A stretch of 64,000 nucleotides of DNA, taken from positions 992,001 to 1,056,000 of the forward strand of contig CP073217.1 of assembly GCA_020342235.1 (NCBI GenBank). Reading direction: 5' to 3'. Below, piece by piece: positions 20,891 through 30,432 of this stretch (the stretch's first letter is position 1; each line of letters opens with the position of its first letter). Under the pieces are notes generated by a model. That model did not search any database. It saw only the letters and a program-made list of their open reading frames with translations, and was not told the origin of the DNA. Position numbers and translations under genes: made by a program. The DNA is from Saccharomycopsis phalli (lineage: Eukaryota > Ascomycota > Saccharomycetes > Ascoideales > Saccharomycopsidaceae).

Positions 20891-21311
20891 TAAGAAATAT
20901 AGGATTCTCATATTCCTTTTTATCTCCTATAATCTGTAAGTAATCTCTTTCCGATCTCACCCTCGATAAGTCGAAGGGGAGCGTCGACAGTCATTCCCGT
21001 TTAGGGGAACAGGGTTTTCCTTGAACTTTGCAAATTTCTCTTACCTTGCATTTCTAAGCCACTTTGTTTCGGCCTCTACTGGGGGCGGAGTAACGCACCG
21101 AGATCTCGGGAACAGTCAATAACCTCTAAAGGAGTTGTGATAACTCTTTATATCCAATCATCTTAAATTCTCTGCGAACCCCTTCGCTCCTAAATAGGGT
21201 TAACGACCCAGATCTCGTATTCTCTTCCTAAAATGCGTCGTATGTTCCATTTCTCCCCTGGTACAGGTTGAACCAAGTTTCCGCTTCTCTTTAACTTAAA
21301 GTAAACCTTGT

Positions 21312-21321
21312 GGCGCTACCA
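21312..21321 (-). other. primer-binding site of the LTR element (initiator tRNA-Met)
   Basis: On the element's strand TGGTAGCGCC begins two bases inside the 5' LTR. It is complementary to the 3' end of yeast initiator tRNA-Met (GGCGCTACCA), the primer used by Ty1 and Ty3. Confidence 0.85.
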
Positions 21322-21323
21322 AA

Positions 21324-21616
21324 TATAACGAATTTAGTCCGGGCTAATCGTTATAACACTTATAATCCTTATCCAACAGCCCAAGGCCTGCTGACTACAA
21401 TGTATAAGTTGTAAGATGAGCTCAGAATACCAGTGCCGTTCATGTTGTTCTCTTTTCTATTTATCATTCTCTTAAGTAGGGTAAACCTAACCTTATCGTC
21501 CAAGTGAGATCATCATGTCTCCTTAACCATTCATCCAGTACCAGATCATTAACACGTGCCATGTTCACATGACCACGTTGTCACGTGAAAGGTCCACCTG
21601 ACCTTATATCGTTACA
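21324..21616 (-). repeat. LTR (5' LTR of the element)
   Basis: This is the right-hand copy of the 293-bp LTR, followed by the ATCTA duplication at 21617-21621. Confidence 0.93.
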
Positions 21617-21673
21617 ATCTAGAAAATTATTTTTTTCCATAAATAGCCAAAATTCAAATTCAGTTTTCAATAA

Positions 21674-21785
21674 GGACGTGTGGCCGAGTGGTCTAAGGCG
21701 CCCGACTCAAGAGTCCTCTCTTCGGCTGTTACAGCTGAGCATTCGGGTCTCGTAAGAGGCAAGAGTTCGAATCTCTTCGCGTTCA
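21674..21785 (+). tRNA. tRNA-Leu(CAA) with 30-nt intron
   Basis: The acceptor stem GGACGTG pairs with CGCGTTC (two G-U pairs), with discriminator A. The D-arm GGCCGAGTGGTCTAAGGC, anticodon stem CCCGA/TCGGG, loop CTCAAG(intron)T and B-box GAGTTCGAATCTC are typical of yeast tRNA-Leu. The intron is 21712-21741, just 3' of position 37, as in other yeast tRNA-Leu(CAA) genes. CAA decodes TTG, the dominant Leu codon in this window. A T-run (ATTATTTTTT) follows as Pol III terminator. Confidence 0.94.
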
Positions 21786-21814
21786 TTATTTTTTGCTGCT
21801 GTAGCGCAACAATA

Positions 21815-21820
21815 CACGTG
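21815..21820. promoter_or_regulatory. CACGTG box upstream of PUT2
   Basis: ACACGTGACC lies 105 bp before the PUT2 ATG, between the tRNA-Leu terminator and the Put3-type site. Confidence 0.3.
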
Positions 21821-21851
21821 ACCACATTTAATGGCAGTTTTTAGCGACATG

Positions 21852-21867
21852 CGGGATTGAGGTTCCG
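21852..21867. promoter_or_regulatory. Put3-type site CGG-N10-CCG
   Basis: CGGGATTGAGGTTCCG has the exact CGG-N10-CCG form bound by the Zn2Cys6 activator Put3. It lies 57 bp upstream of PUT2, the proline-degradation gene that Put3 controls in S. cerevisiae and Candida albicans. The spacer even starts with G, as in the S. cerevisiae PUT2 site. Confidence 0.8.
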
Positions 21868-21870
21868 TAG

Positions 21871-23634
<1,764 letters not shown>

Positions 23635-23893
23635 GCGCATGCCGCTGCGCCGACGCGCATATATTTAATACACGAAAAAGTAAAATTACGCGTTTATTGC
23701 AATGTACAGTCTGCCCACGATCTTTGAGAGTGTCACTCGGAAACGAGCAAGAGATTCGTTTGATTCGCACGGTGGTAGGGACAACCGATGCACTTGGAAC
23801 AAGCGAGCACAGAGTAGCCGGATCGAGTCTGAGGCACATGGTAAGTGACTGAATTCGCTCTGGGAGCCACTAACAGTAGCAAAAACCGTGGCG

Positions 23894-24103
23894 ATGCTCA
23901 TCATGGGCCAGCGGAATTACTTTAGAAACCAGCCGAGCCGTCCAGAGAGCCCGGCGCAGCTAGTGTGTCAGGTTTGCGACAAGTTTGTGCGGCTGGATTG
24001 CAACGTGGAGGAGGTCCAGTGCTACAGGTGTGAGAAAGTATTATGTCGATTATGCATGTTCAACAATGGAGAGGGCAACTGTTGCTATGACTGTCGTAAT
24101 TAG
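23894..24103 (+). CDS. small cysteine-rich zinc-binding protein, unrecognised
   Basis: A 69-residue frame (66 from the second ATG at 23903, MGQRNYF) holds four CxxC pairs: CQVC, CYRC, CRLC and CYDC, plus extra Cys. The spacing (C-x2-C...C-x2-C-x4-C-x2-C...C-x2-C) suggests two zinc ions in a cross-brace like RING, FYVE or PHD fingers. The N terminus is short and polar. I do not recognise the family. Codon use (GTG, GAG, TGC, no CTG) resembles the neighbouring genes, and the Cys pairs make chance unlikely. It lies between PUT2 and the convergent AP180 gene, only 40 bp from the AP180 stop. Confidence 0.6.
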   Translation: MLIMGQRNYFRNQPSRPESPAQLVCQVCDKFVRLDCNVEEVQCYRCEKVLCRLCMFNNGEGNCCYDCRN

Positions 24104-24143
24104 ATCAAGCTACTGTCGTAGTTAGATCAAGCTACTGCGGTAA

Positions 24144-26129
24144 TTAGATCAAACTTTGGTTGTTCAACGGCTGGACCGGGCCTGTGACCTGCTGGCCAAA
24201 GTTCAGGTACATGCTGGTCTGCTGCAACTGGAGCTGGGCCTGGGTCACGCTCTGTTGATGAGCAAGAGCCAGCTGGGTTTCTGGAAACACTGGCACGGTT
24301 GGCAAGTTCTCCAAGCCACCAAAAGTGGCCTGAGGTTGAAGCGGCTGGCGGAGTTTGTCGGCAAACGGGTTTGCGCCGGTGGTTTGCGAGACGAGGGCCG
24401 GCAGGTTTGTGGAGAATGGGTTGTTGGCGGTGGACATTTTCATAGAGACGCTTCTGCTCAATGCAAACGGGTTGTTTTTTCCAGTAGAGTCTGCGGTGCC
24501 TGTAGTGTAGTTGCCCAATGTGAATGGGTTGACGGACTTGCTTCGCTCCAAGCTCTTTCCGAAGCTGCTGCTGGTGCTGACGCTTGTCTGAGGAGTGCCG
24601 GACTCTGGGATCTGCACCAAGCTGAGTGAGTTGGGGATGTTGCCAAACCCGTATCCAGTGGAGGTGGGGTTGATTTGCGAATTGAATGGGTTGCCTGTGG
24701 GCACCTGGGATTGTTGTTGTTGTAATTGTTGTTGTTGTAATTGCTGTTGTAATTGTTGTTGTTGTTGCTGTTGTAATTGCTGTTGTAATTGCTGTTGTAA
24801 TTGCTGTTGTTGTTGCTGTTGTTGTTGCTGTTGCAATTGCTGCTGCTGCTGTTGTTGTAATTGCTGCTGCTGTTGTTGTAATTGCTGCTGCTGTTGTTGT
24901 AATTGCTGCTGCTGTTGCTGTTGCAATTGCTCCAATTGCTGCGGAGGCTGGGCAATGCCAAATATTTGCTGCCCTGTACTCAACGTCGTCAAAGTAGGCA
25001 TGGCCAGTGCCAATGGGAGAACCTGAGGAACCTGGGAAGCCTGAGAAACCTGAGAAACCTGAGAAACCTGAGAAACCTGAGGAACTGGGGGAACTGGCTT
25101 GCCATCATTCTTCACCATGGCCGCAAACGGATTGTACCCCGTCGACTGAACAATCAAATCGCCGCCCTCATTGCCAGCACTCTCAGCCTTGCTGACTTTG
25201 CTAGCCTTTGTGCTGGCATTGCTGACAGTTCGCTTCTGCTCCTTGGCGTCCTTCTCTGCCAAATACTGCTGTCTGTTCAGCTCAAAGTCAGTATCGTTCA
25301 AATACTCCTCCAAGCTGTTTGCCAAGGCAGTAGGAGCATGACGGATCGTCGGCACGTGGAGCTTGGTGGTGTACTCCAAATGCTTGGCGATCCGCAAGTA
25401 CTGCACGACTTCCAGGGTCAACTTGACAAACTTCTTGTAAATGTCCAAGGAGAAGCTGGCGTCCTTCTTGTCCATCTCAAAGTAGTGCTCCAAGATGTTG
25501 ATCACGCCCTCGTTCAAGGACTGGTACAACACCAAGAGATCGTTGACAAGCAACCGGAACACAGTCAACACCACCTCGTTGTTCACCTCCTGCTCCTGGT
25601 ACCGGCACTTGAGCAACGTCTCGATCTGGTTCTCCACAGTGTCAACTTCCATGAGAAGCCCTTGGTCCAAAGTAAGGCTCCGCAATCTTCCGCCCAGGCC
25701 CCGGTCCTTGCTCTTCCGGGATCGGTACGTCATGGGCCCGTTGTTCATCTGCTCGTCGCGCACATAGTCCAACCCGGTGAAATTGTATCCCTTGGCCCGT
25801 CCATTGAGATAGCTTGCATAGCGCAAAATCGCCCGGGTCTCGGATCCGCCGTGCTTCATGTGGTCGAGCACAAGCAACTTCGGATGGTCTGCAAGGTACT
25901 CCAACGTCGCGTTCTTCTCGCCCTCGCGGATCATGGTGTGGATGACGATCAACGACTTGTACACCACGGACCACGAATGGTCTTGCAACCGGATCTGGAG
26001 CTGCCGCATCACGGTTCGCAAGTCCTCATTGTGCACCGTTGCAAGGAGAATCGGCTCGATATACTTGGACTTTGGCGCAGCGACCTTTACCTTTGTGGCA
26101 CCCTTGACTACTTTCTCATATGTCGTCAT
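24144..26129 (-). CDS. YAP1802: AP180/CALM clathrin adaptor (ANTH domain)
   Basis: This is an endocytic adaptor that binds PI(4,5)P2, clathrin and EH-domain proteins. The 661-residue product opens with an ANTH domain (about 1-280). Its start, YEKVVKGATKVKVAAPKSKY, contains the Lys-rich lipid site, followed by LRTVMRQLQIRL, VYKSLIVIHTMIREG and YASYLNGRAKGY. A linker, VSQVSQ repeats and a Gln tract (about residues 396-473, mostly CAA/CAG with few breaks) follow. The C-terminal tail has six NPF motifs, which bind EH domains of Pan1/Ede1-type partners. The ATG at 26129 starts MTTYEKVV; the longer frame has no ATG. YAP1801 versus YAP1802 is not separable; the symbol is a family label. Confidence 0.92.
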   Translation of the reverse strand: MTTYEKVVKGATKVKVAAPKSKYIEPILLATVHNEDLRTVMRQLQIRLQDHSWSVVYKSLIVIHTMIREGEKNATLEYLADHPKLLVLDHMKHGGSETRAILRYASYLNGRAKGYNFTGLDYVRDEQMNNGPMTYRSRKSKDRGLGGRLRSLTLDQGLLMEVDTVENQIETLLKCRYQEQEVNNEVVLTVFRLLVNDLLVLYQSLNEGVINILEHYFEMDKKDASFSLDIYKKFVKLTLEVVQYLRIAKHLEYTTKLHVPTIRHAPTALANSLEEYLNDTDFELNRQQYLAEKDAKEQKRTVSNASTKASKVSKAESAGNEGGDLIVQSTGYNPFAAMVKNDGKPVPPVPQVSQVSQVSQVSQASQVPQVLPLALAMPTLTTLSTGQQIFGIAQPPQQLEQLQQQQQQQLQQQQQQLQQQQQQLQQQQQQQLQQQQQQQQQQQLQQQLQQQLQQQQQQQLQQQLQQQQLQQQQSQVPTGNPFNSQINPTSTGYGFGNIPNSLSLVQIPESGTPQTSVSTSSSFGKSLERSKSVNPFTLGNYTTGTADSTGKNNPFALSRSVSMKMSTANNPFSTNLPALVSQTTGANPFADKLRQPLQPQATFGGLENLPTVPVFPETQLALAHQQSVTQAQLQLQQTSMYLNFGQQVTGPVQPLNNQSLI

Positions 26130-26243
26130 TGTCTGATATAGGGGAACAGACGGTTGTGAAATTGCCAAACACGCCACGGCCGGGCAACCCTGCGGGGCGC
26201 ATAGGAGTTTGTAAGTACATTGGGTTAAATGGATAAGAATATT

Positions 26244-26882
26244 ATTTATCAGGGGTATGGCTATAGGCTTCTAGAGGTGATTTATACTTTTCCGTCTACA
26301 ACAAAGCACGACTTACTAGGCTTCTAGAGGAGATTTATACTTTTCCGTCTACAACAAGGCACGGCTATGTAGTCGTCGAAGGAAACTCCAACAGATTACT
26401 TTCGACTAGAGCTTGTGAATATGTAGAGTAATGCGAATTGGAAAGGCAATGAGCTTTTCCTAGGTCGTAGGTAACTTGAGCCACTCTCCAAGGTACTAAC
26501 ATGATAGCCCTCCTAACATACTGTAAAAAGGGAAACTACCGGTCCAACACAGACGAGTAGAATCCTACAAGATTTTTAAGCGTTGCCTTATCTGAATGCG
26601 CGAGCTTGCGTAGCATTGGTAATTCCTTTGTACATCTATTCTTGGGGTCAAAGTCCAATAGTGCTGGCAGGTAAAGTCGTGGAAAGTAGTTGGCTCGGCA
26701 TCCTCGCATTCGCTGCACGATGGGCTAGCCTCTGCGTTGAGCAACGTCTTTGTTTTATGTGAAACTAAGCTTTGTCCACTTAGTAGTTGGCTGATCTTGC
26801 CGAGTGTTTGCTTAGGTCCAACTAGGGCTTCTGAAAGTAGTAGTTTTGATCTTTTAGTAGTCACTTGAATTGTGACTTGGTA
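26244..26882 (-). mobile_element. LINE-like retrotransposon fragment (copy A)
   Basis: A minus-strand frame (about 26565-26864) ends with a zinc-knuckle block SPSCSECEDAEPTTFHDFTC. The C-x2-C-x8-H-x3-C spacing is that of the Cys motif at the end of L1-type ORF2 proteins. After its stop the sequence runs through a 3'-untranslated-like part. That part is matched by 44815-45040 (+) and 4311-4445 (+), and the coding part by 60004-60300 (-). In this copy a stretch of about 60-65 bp (GGCTTCTAGAGG to the CGTCTACAACAA block) is duplicated. The fragment is 5'-truncated. Zorro-like L1 elements are known in Candida; the exact family is a guess. Confidence 0.55.
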
Positions 26883-26937
26883 ATGGATAATGGAAAGGTG
26901 TGATGGAAAGATGTAAATGTTGGAAGATGAAAATGTT

Positions 26938-27110
26938 GGAAATATGTCAATTTTGGAAATATGTCAATTTTGGAAATATGTCAATTTTGGAAATATGTCA
27001 ATTTTGGAAATATGTCAATTTTGGAAATATGTCAATTTTGGAAATATGTCAATTTTGGAAATATGTCAATTTTGGAAATATGTCAATTTTGGAAATATGT
27101 CAATTTTGGG
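26938..27110. repeat. minisatellite, 17-bp unit, about 10 copies
   Basis: GGAAATATGTCAATTTT is repeated nearly without change. It is the most homogeneous array in the window. Confidence 0.95.
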
Positions 27111-27417
27111 AGTATGTTGTAAACTACGTTGGAAATGGCATTGGAAAGTACATTGTGAAAAATGAGCTTGGAAAAATGAGTTTGGAAAATACATGGTGAA
27201 AAATACTGGTGAAAATACACGGTGAAAAATACATGTTATGTGGAGTCCAGTTGGAAAATCACATTGAATACGCATGATGAAAAATACATGAAAGACATGG
27301 TGAAGGACATGGTGAAAACATGAAAACACGACCAATGACACGTAAAATACGACCAATGACACGTAAAACACAACCAATGTTACGTAAAACACAACCAATG
27401 TCACGTAAAACACACCA
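27111..27417. repeat. degenerate repeats between LINE fragment and TEN1-like gene
   Basis: Degenerate GGTGAAAAATACA units (about 27190-27300) pass into an array of about 20 bp, ACGTAAAACACAACCAATGT, with four to five copies (about 27328-27415). That array touches the stop codon of the next gene. No gene is seen. Confidence 0.75.
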
Positions 27418-27780
27418 TCAATTAAGCGGAAATAAACCCGCCATGCCCTTCAACGTCAGAATATTCTCAGCATCATTAAAACCCCGGCTATCTATCGAAG
27501 CAATCTTAAAACATCGCACATCTACTCCATCGTACAACGCATCCAACTCCACCAACTGCCCAGGGTAATACACCTCAGGCACGATCCCCTGAGTGTTGGT
27601 TGGAGTGAGACGCACGTCCAACGTCGCCGGCTCATCTGTGAGCGACGGAATGCCCCTCACAGTCAACACACATGAATCATGGCCGACAACAGCAGCAAAG
27701 ATCCGTAGTCTCACGGGCCGAGCAATCCCCGTGCCGCTGAACCGCTGCCGGATCGTCGCGGGGTCAATGACAAGATTCAT
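27418..27780 (-). CDS. small OB-fold-like protein, possibly Ten1 (CST complex)
   Basis: The 120-residue product (128 if the ATG at 27804 is used) is rich in predicted beta strands: PVRLRIFAAVVGHDSCVLTV, ATLDVRLTPTN, LVELDALYDGVDVRCFKIASI. This fits a small OB fold. Size and pattern recall Ten1, the smallest subunit of the telomere-capping Cdc13/Stn1/Ten1 complex, but I cannot align it to a known Ten1 from memory, so no symbol is given. Codon use is that of a normal gene here. It is head-to-head with the methyltransferase gene at 27803; only 22 bp separate the ATGs, and the alternative ATG overlaps the other start. Confidence 0.6.
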   Translation of the reverse strand: MNLVIDPATIRQRFSGTGIARPVRLRIFAAVVGHDSCVLTVRGIPSLTDEPATLDVRLTPTNTQGIVPEVYYPGQLVELDALYDGVDVRCFKIASIDSRGFNDAENILTLKGMAGLFPLN

Positions 27781-27802
27781 GGAAAATGCAGGTTTTTCAC
27801 CC

Positions 27803-28783
27803 ATGCTCGTGCGTAAATTCTCCAGCTTCAAGTGGGGGGACCCGGTGTTGCTCCGCCAGATCCATCGCCCAGACAACTACTGGCTCATCGAGAGCCTTGC
27901 CCAGGGCTCCTCGCTCAATCTCCAAAAGGGCAACGTCGCTCACGACTCCATTGTCGGCCAACCGGCCCGGACCGTGGTGCTGGCCCACACCGTCAAACGG
28001 AAGCCAGCGTCGTTTCTAGCCACCTATCCGACATTCGAGGAGTATGTCCGGCTCACGGCCCGGGCAGTCCAGCCGATTTACGGCGTCGAGGCCAGCATGA
28101 TCGGCCTGTTGGCAGACATCCATTTGGACCACGACTCAGAGCCATCACAGTTCTTGGAGGCTGGCACGGGCCATGGGGCCTTGTCCTTGGTGATCTCCAA
28201 GTTGATCCACCCGGCCAATGCCGCCGCCAGGCTCAACGGGGCGCCCAGAAACGCAATACTCCACACCGTAGACTGCAATCCATCCAACCAGAACCGGGCC
28301 AAAAAGGTGGTTGCCGGGTTCAGAAGAGGAATGTACTACGCCAACATCGACTTCCACATTGCCGACGGACCCAGCCAGTGGCTCCAGGCGAAAAATTCTC
28401 CTGGACCGTTCCTCAATGGGTGCTTCCTCGACATGCCGGAGCCAAGCGTCCACTTGGAGACAATTGCACGTTTTCTCAAGCCGGACTCGCCGCTCTTGGT
28501 TTTCCAGCCGTCCATCACCCAGTTTTTTGCTGTCTCTGACGTCGCAAAACGGCTGGGTCTTTCCTGTGTCGGAATCATGGAATTGGCAAGCAACGGCGGA
28601 ATAAGAGAGTGGGATCTCCGCAAGGCGACGGTGGAGCACGACGAGAAGCTCGTGTGTCGTCCCAAGACGCATATCCGGCCGTCTGGTGGGGGTTTCTTGG
28701 GGATATGGAGGCGATCTCGGGCTACCGAAGCCGATGATGCAGGGAATGGTAATGGAATGGCAATGGAAGAGACAATGGAATAG
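27803..28783 (+). CDS. TRM61-type tRNA (adenine-58-N1) methyltransferase-like, probably mitochondrial
   Basis: The 326-residue product has a presequence-like start (MLVRKFSSF). A small beta domain typical of the Trm61/TrmI family follows (WGDPVLLRQIHRPDNYWLIE and HDSIVGQPARTVV). Then comes a Rossmann methyltransferase core: motif I FLEAGTGHGALSLVIS, a VDCNPSNQNRAKKVV acidic strand, and NGCFLDMPEPSVHLETI where TrmI proteins have LDLP. These point to m1A58-type tRNA methylation. The mitochondrial location is inferred from the N terminus. It is distinct from nuclear Trm61, which starts differently. The frame is open far upstream, antisense to the TEN1-like gene, but the first ATG matching the family is 27803. 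The last about 45 residues are low-complexity. Confidence 0.8.
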   Translation: MLVRKFSSFKWGDPVLLRQIHRPDNYWLIESLAQGSSLNLQKGNVAHDSIVGQPARTVVLAHTVKRKPASFLATYPTFEEYVRLTARAVQPIYGVEASMIGLLADIHLDHDSEPSQFLEAGTGHGALSLVISKLIHPANAAARLNGAPRNAILHTVDCNPSNQNRAKKVVAGFRRGMYYANIDFHIADGPSQWLQAKNSPGPFLNGCFLDMPEPSVHLETIARFLKPDSPLLVFQPSITQFFAVSDVAKRLGLSCVGIMELASNGGIREWDLRKATVEHDEKLVCRPKTHIRPSGGGFLGIWRRSRATEADDAGNGNGMAMEETME

Positions 28784-29286
28784 AATTGGTCAATGATCCA
28801 CGAATTGCAATGGAAGAGACAATGGAATAGAATTGGTCAATGATCCACGAACTGCAATGGAATAGAGGAAATGTAACAGAGACAATCACATATAATTAGT
28901 CAATGATTCACGGAATTGCAATTCCATAGAGACAGTTCCATAGAGACAGTTCCATAGAGACAGTTCCATAGAGACAATTCCATAGAGACAATTCCATATA
29001 ATTGGTCGATCATATATGGAATCACAATTCCATATAATTAGCCAATGATCCACAGAATCGCAATGCCATAGTGACAGACAATTCCATAGAATTAGTCAAT
29101 GATCTATGAAATCACAATGATCTATGGAATCGCAATGATCTATGGAATCGCAACGACCCACGTAATCACAACGACCCACATAATCACAACGACCCACCAT
29201 TGGACATGAATAAGCAATCATACAACGTCTACAGTTACATAGAGTACCCTCATCAGTTATATTACATGATTAGTCCCTAGCCAAAC
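28784..29286. repeat. convergent intergenic region with short repeats
   Basis: A 14-bp unit TTCCATAGAGACAG repeats about five times (28922-28990), flanked by scattered GGTCAATGATCCACGAAT and ATCACAACGACCCAC units. The gene-proximal 100 bases before RLP24 look unique. No gene is seen. Confidence 0.75.
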
Positions 29287-29889
29287 CTAAGCAAATTTCA
29301 CCGCTCTCTTAGTCTTCCCTCTAGCCTTGAGCAATATCTTCTTGCTCTTCAACTCCTCCTCCTCCTCCTCCTCCTCCTCAGAGTCAACCTCCATCTCCTC
29401 ATCCTCATCACCTTCCTCAGCCTCCATTGCCTCCTCCTTCTTCTGCTGCTTGGCCAACTTCTTGGCTATTTCAACCTCTCTCATTCTCAACAACTCTGGA
29501 TTGTCCTCCACCAACTTCTTGTCTGCAGCAAAGTCTCTCTCCTTGTTGCCAGCCATTCTATTCTTGTAAAACGCGCGTTCTCGCTTTTGCCGTATCTCCT
29601 CTATTCTGTCCATGGCCTTCAAGGTCGTCTCCACCAAGTCTCTATTGTAACGAACAGGCACATTTCTTCTAGAGCTAAACGTCAACGTAGAATCAACCGT
29701 GAGCTCCTTCCCAGCAGCCTTTCTAAACGCCTTGGTCCACTTCAACTTTCTTGGGTTCCGTCTGTGCTTAAAGTTCTTGTGACACTTGGACCGACAGAAT
29801 CGGAACTCCTTCGCATCGTTACGAACAAACATGATCCCCTTTCCAGGATAAACCGGCGACGAGCAGAAATGACATTGGTATATTCTCAT
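29287..29889 (-). CDS. RLP24: 60S biogenesis factor Rlp24 (L24e-like)
   Basis: Rlp24 holds the place of ribosomal protein L24 on pre-60S particles, activates the AAA ATPase Drg1 and is swapped in the cytoplasm. The 200-residue product begins [18 protein letters not shown] and has the L24e zinc site Cys6, Cys9, Cys32, Cys36. [20 protein letters not shown] and the long charged C-terminal extension with an acidic run (about 160-182) that distinguish Rlp24 from L24 are present. It diverges from PAM18, with PAC- and RRPE-like boxes in the gap. Confidence 0.97.
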   Translation of the reverse strand: MRIYQCHFCSSPVYPGKGIMFVRNDAKEFRFCRSKCHKNFKHRRNPRKLKWTKAFRKAAGKELTVDSTLTFSSRRNVPVRYNRDLVETTLKAMDRIEEIRQKRERAFYKNRMAGNKERDFAADKKLVEDNPELLRMREVEIAKKLAKQQKKEEAMEAEEGDEDEEMEVDSEEEEEEEEELKSKKILLKARGKTKRAVKFA

Positions 29890-29925
29890 TCTTGCTAAGT
29901 GTAGTGTCTATAAAATTTTTTTTCT

Positions 29926-29933
29926 GCGATGAG
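29926..29933. promoter_or_regulatory. PAC box (with adjoining RRPE-like A/T run) of RLP24
   Basis: GCGATGAG is the PAC motif of yeast ribosome-biogenesis promoters, here 37 bp from the RLP24 ATG. The neighbouring TAAAATTTTTTTT reads AAAAATTTTA in reverse, like RRPE. The ATG inside this box opens the PAM18 frame but is probably not its start. Confidence 0.5.
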
Positions 29934-30000
29934 TGCCAAGGCGGGTAATCACGACTTGTGGCAATTTTTTTCCAGCCAACATACAGCGTGGGTGGTGCAA

Positions 30001-30432
30001 ATGTCGACTATTCAGCAGCAAGAATTACGGTATCTTGAAAAGCAGCTGGAGGAGCCGGCTCCACAAAGGCCAATAAGCACGTCTGAGCAGTACTTTAATA
30101 AAGTGTACGAGACGGTGTCCGAGCATCCGTACCTCACTGTTGCCGGGGTATTTGCGGTTGGATATTTTGCAGCTGGATATTTCAAAAAGCCTCAACCGGG
30201 GATAAATGGTAAGGCGTTTTATAAAGGTGGGTTTGGTAATAAGATGTCGGCCAAGGAGGCGCTCCAGATTCTCAATTTGCGGGAAAGCACACTCAGCAAA
30301 AGCAAATTGAAGGAGAACCATCGACGAATTATGTTGTTGAACCATCCAGATAAGGGCGGGTCGCCGTACTTGGCGACAAAAGTGAATGAGGCCAAGGACT
30401 TTTTGGAGAAGCGTGGAATATCGAAAAAGTGA
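30001..30432 (+). CDS. PAM18: mitochondrial import motor J-protein Pam18/Tim14
   Basis: Pam18 stimulates mtHsp70 at the TIM23 channel. The 143-residue product has a short N terminus, one membrane helix (about YLTVAGVFAVGYFAAGYF), the linker FYKGGFGNKMSAKEALQILNL and a J domain ending in LNHPDKGGSPYLATKVNEAKDFLEKRGI, with the HPD motif. This is close to yeast Pam18. An upstream in-frame ATG at 29929 would add 24 residues. It lies within the PAC box of the divergent RLP24 promoter and only 40 bases from the RLP24 start, so I prefer 30001. Confidence 0.95.
   Translation: MSTIQQQELRYLEKQLEEPAPQRPISTSEQYFNKVYETVSEHPYLTVAGVFAVGYFAAGYFKKPQPGINGKAFYKGGFGNKMSAKEALQILNLRESTLSKSKLKENHRRIMLLNHPDKGGSPYLATKVNEAKDFLEKRGISKK

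Larger units (their letters stand above)
16649..21616 (-). mobile_element. Ty3/gypsy LTR retrotransposon, broken
   Basis: The element is 4968 bp, reads on the minus strand, and is framed by 293-bp LTRs that begin TGTAACG in its own direction. The two LTRs look identical throughout and a 5-bp ATCTA duplication flanks them, so insertion is recent. Next to the 5' LTR lies a primer-binding site matching initiator tRNA-Met (21312-21321). Next to the 3' LTR is a purine tract (16942-16950). The coding part has a recognisable gypsy-type reverse transcriptase and RNase H block (roughly 18.5-20.0 kb; VCVDFRSLNEI, YLDDIFIFS). A clear gag or integrase is not seen. It is broken, with several breaks (at least three or four), so it is a recently placed but defective copy. 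The insertion lies 52 bp before a tRNA-Leu gene. Confidence 0.92.

Noticed and set aside
26938-27110. Possible CRISPR-like or regulatory array
   Set aside because: The 17-bp units are head to tail without spacers, so it is an ordinary minisatellite; CRISPR arrays are not expected in a yeast nuclear genome.
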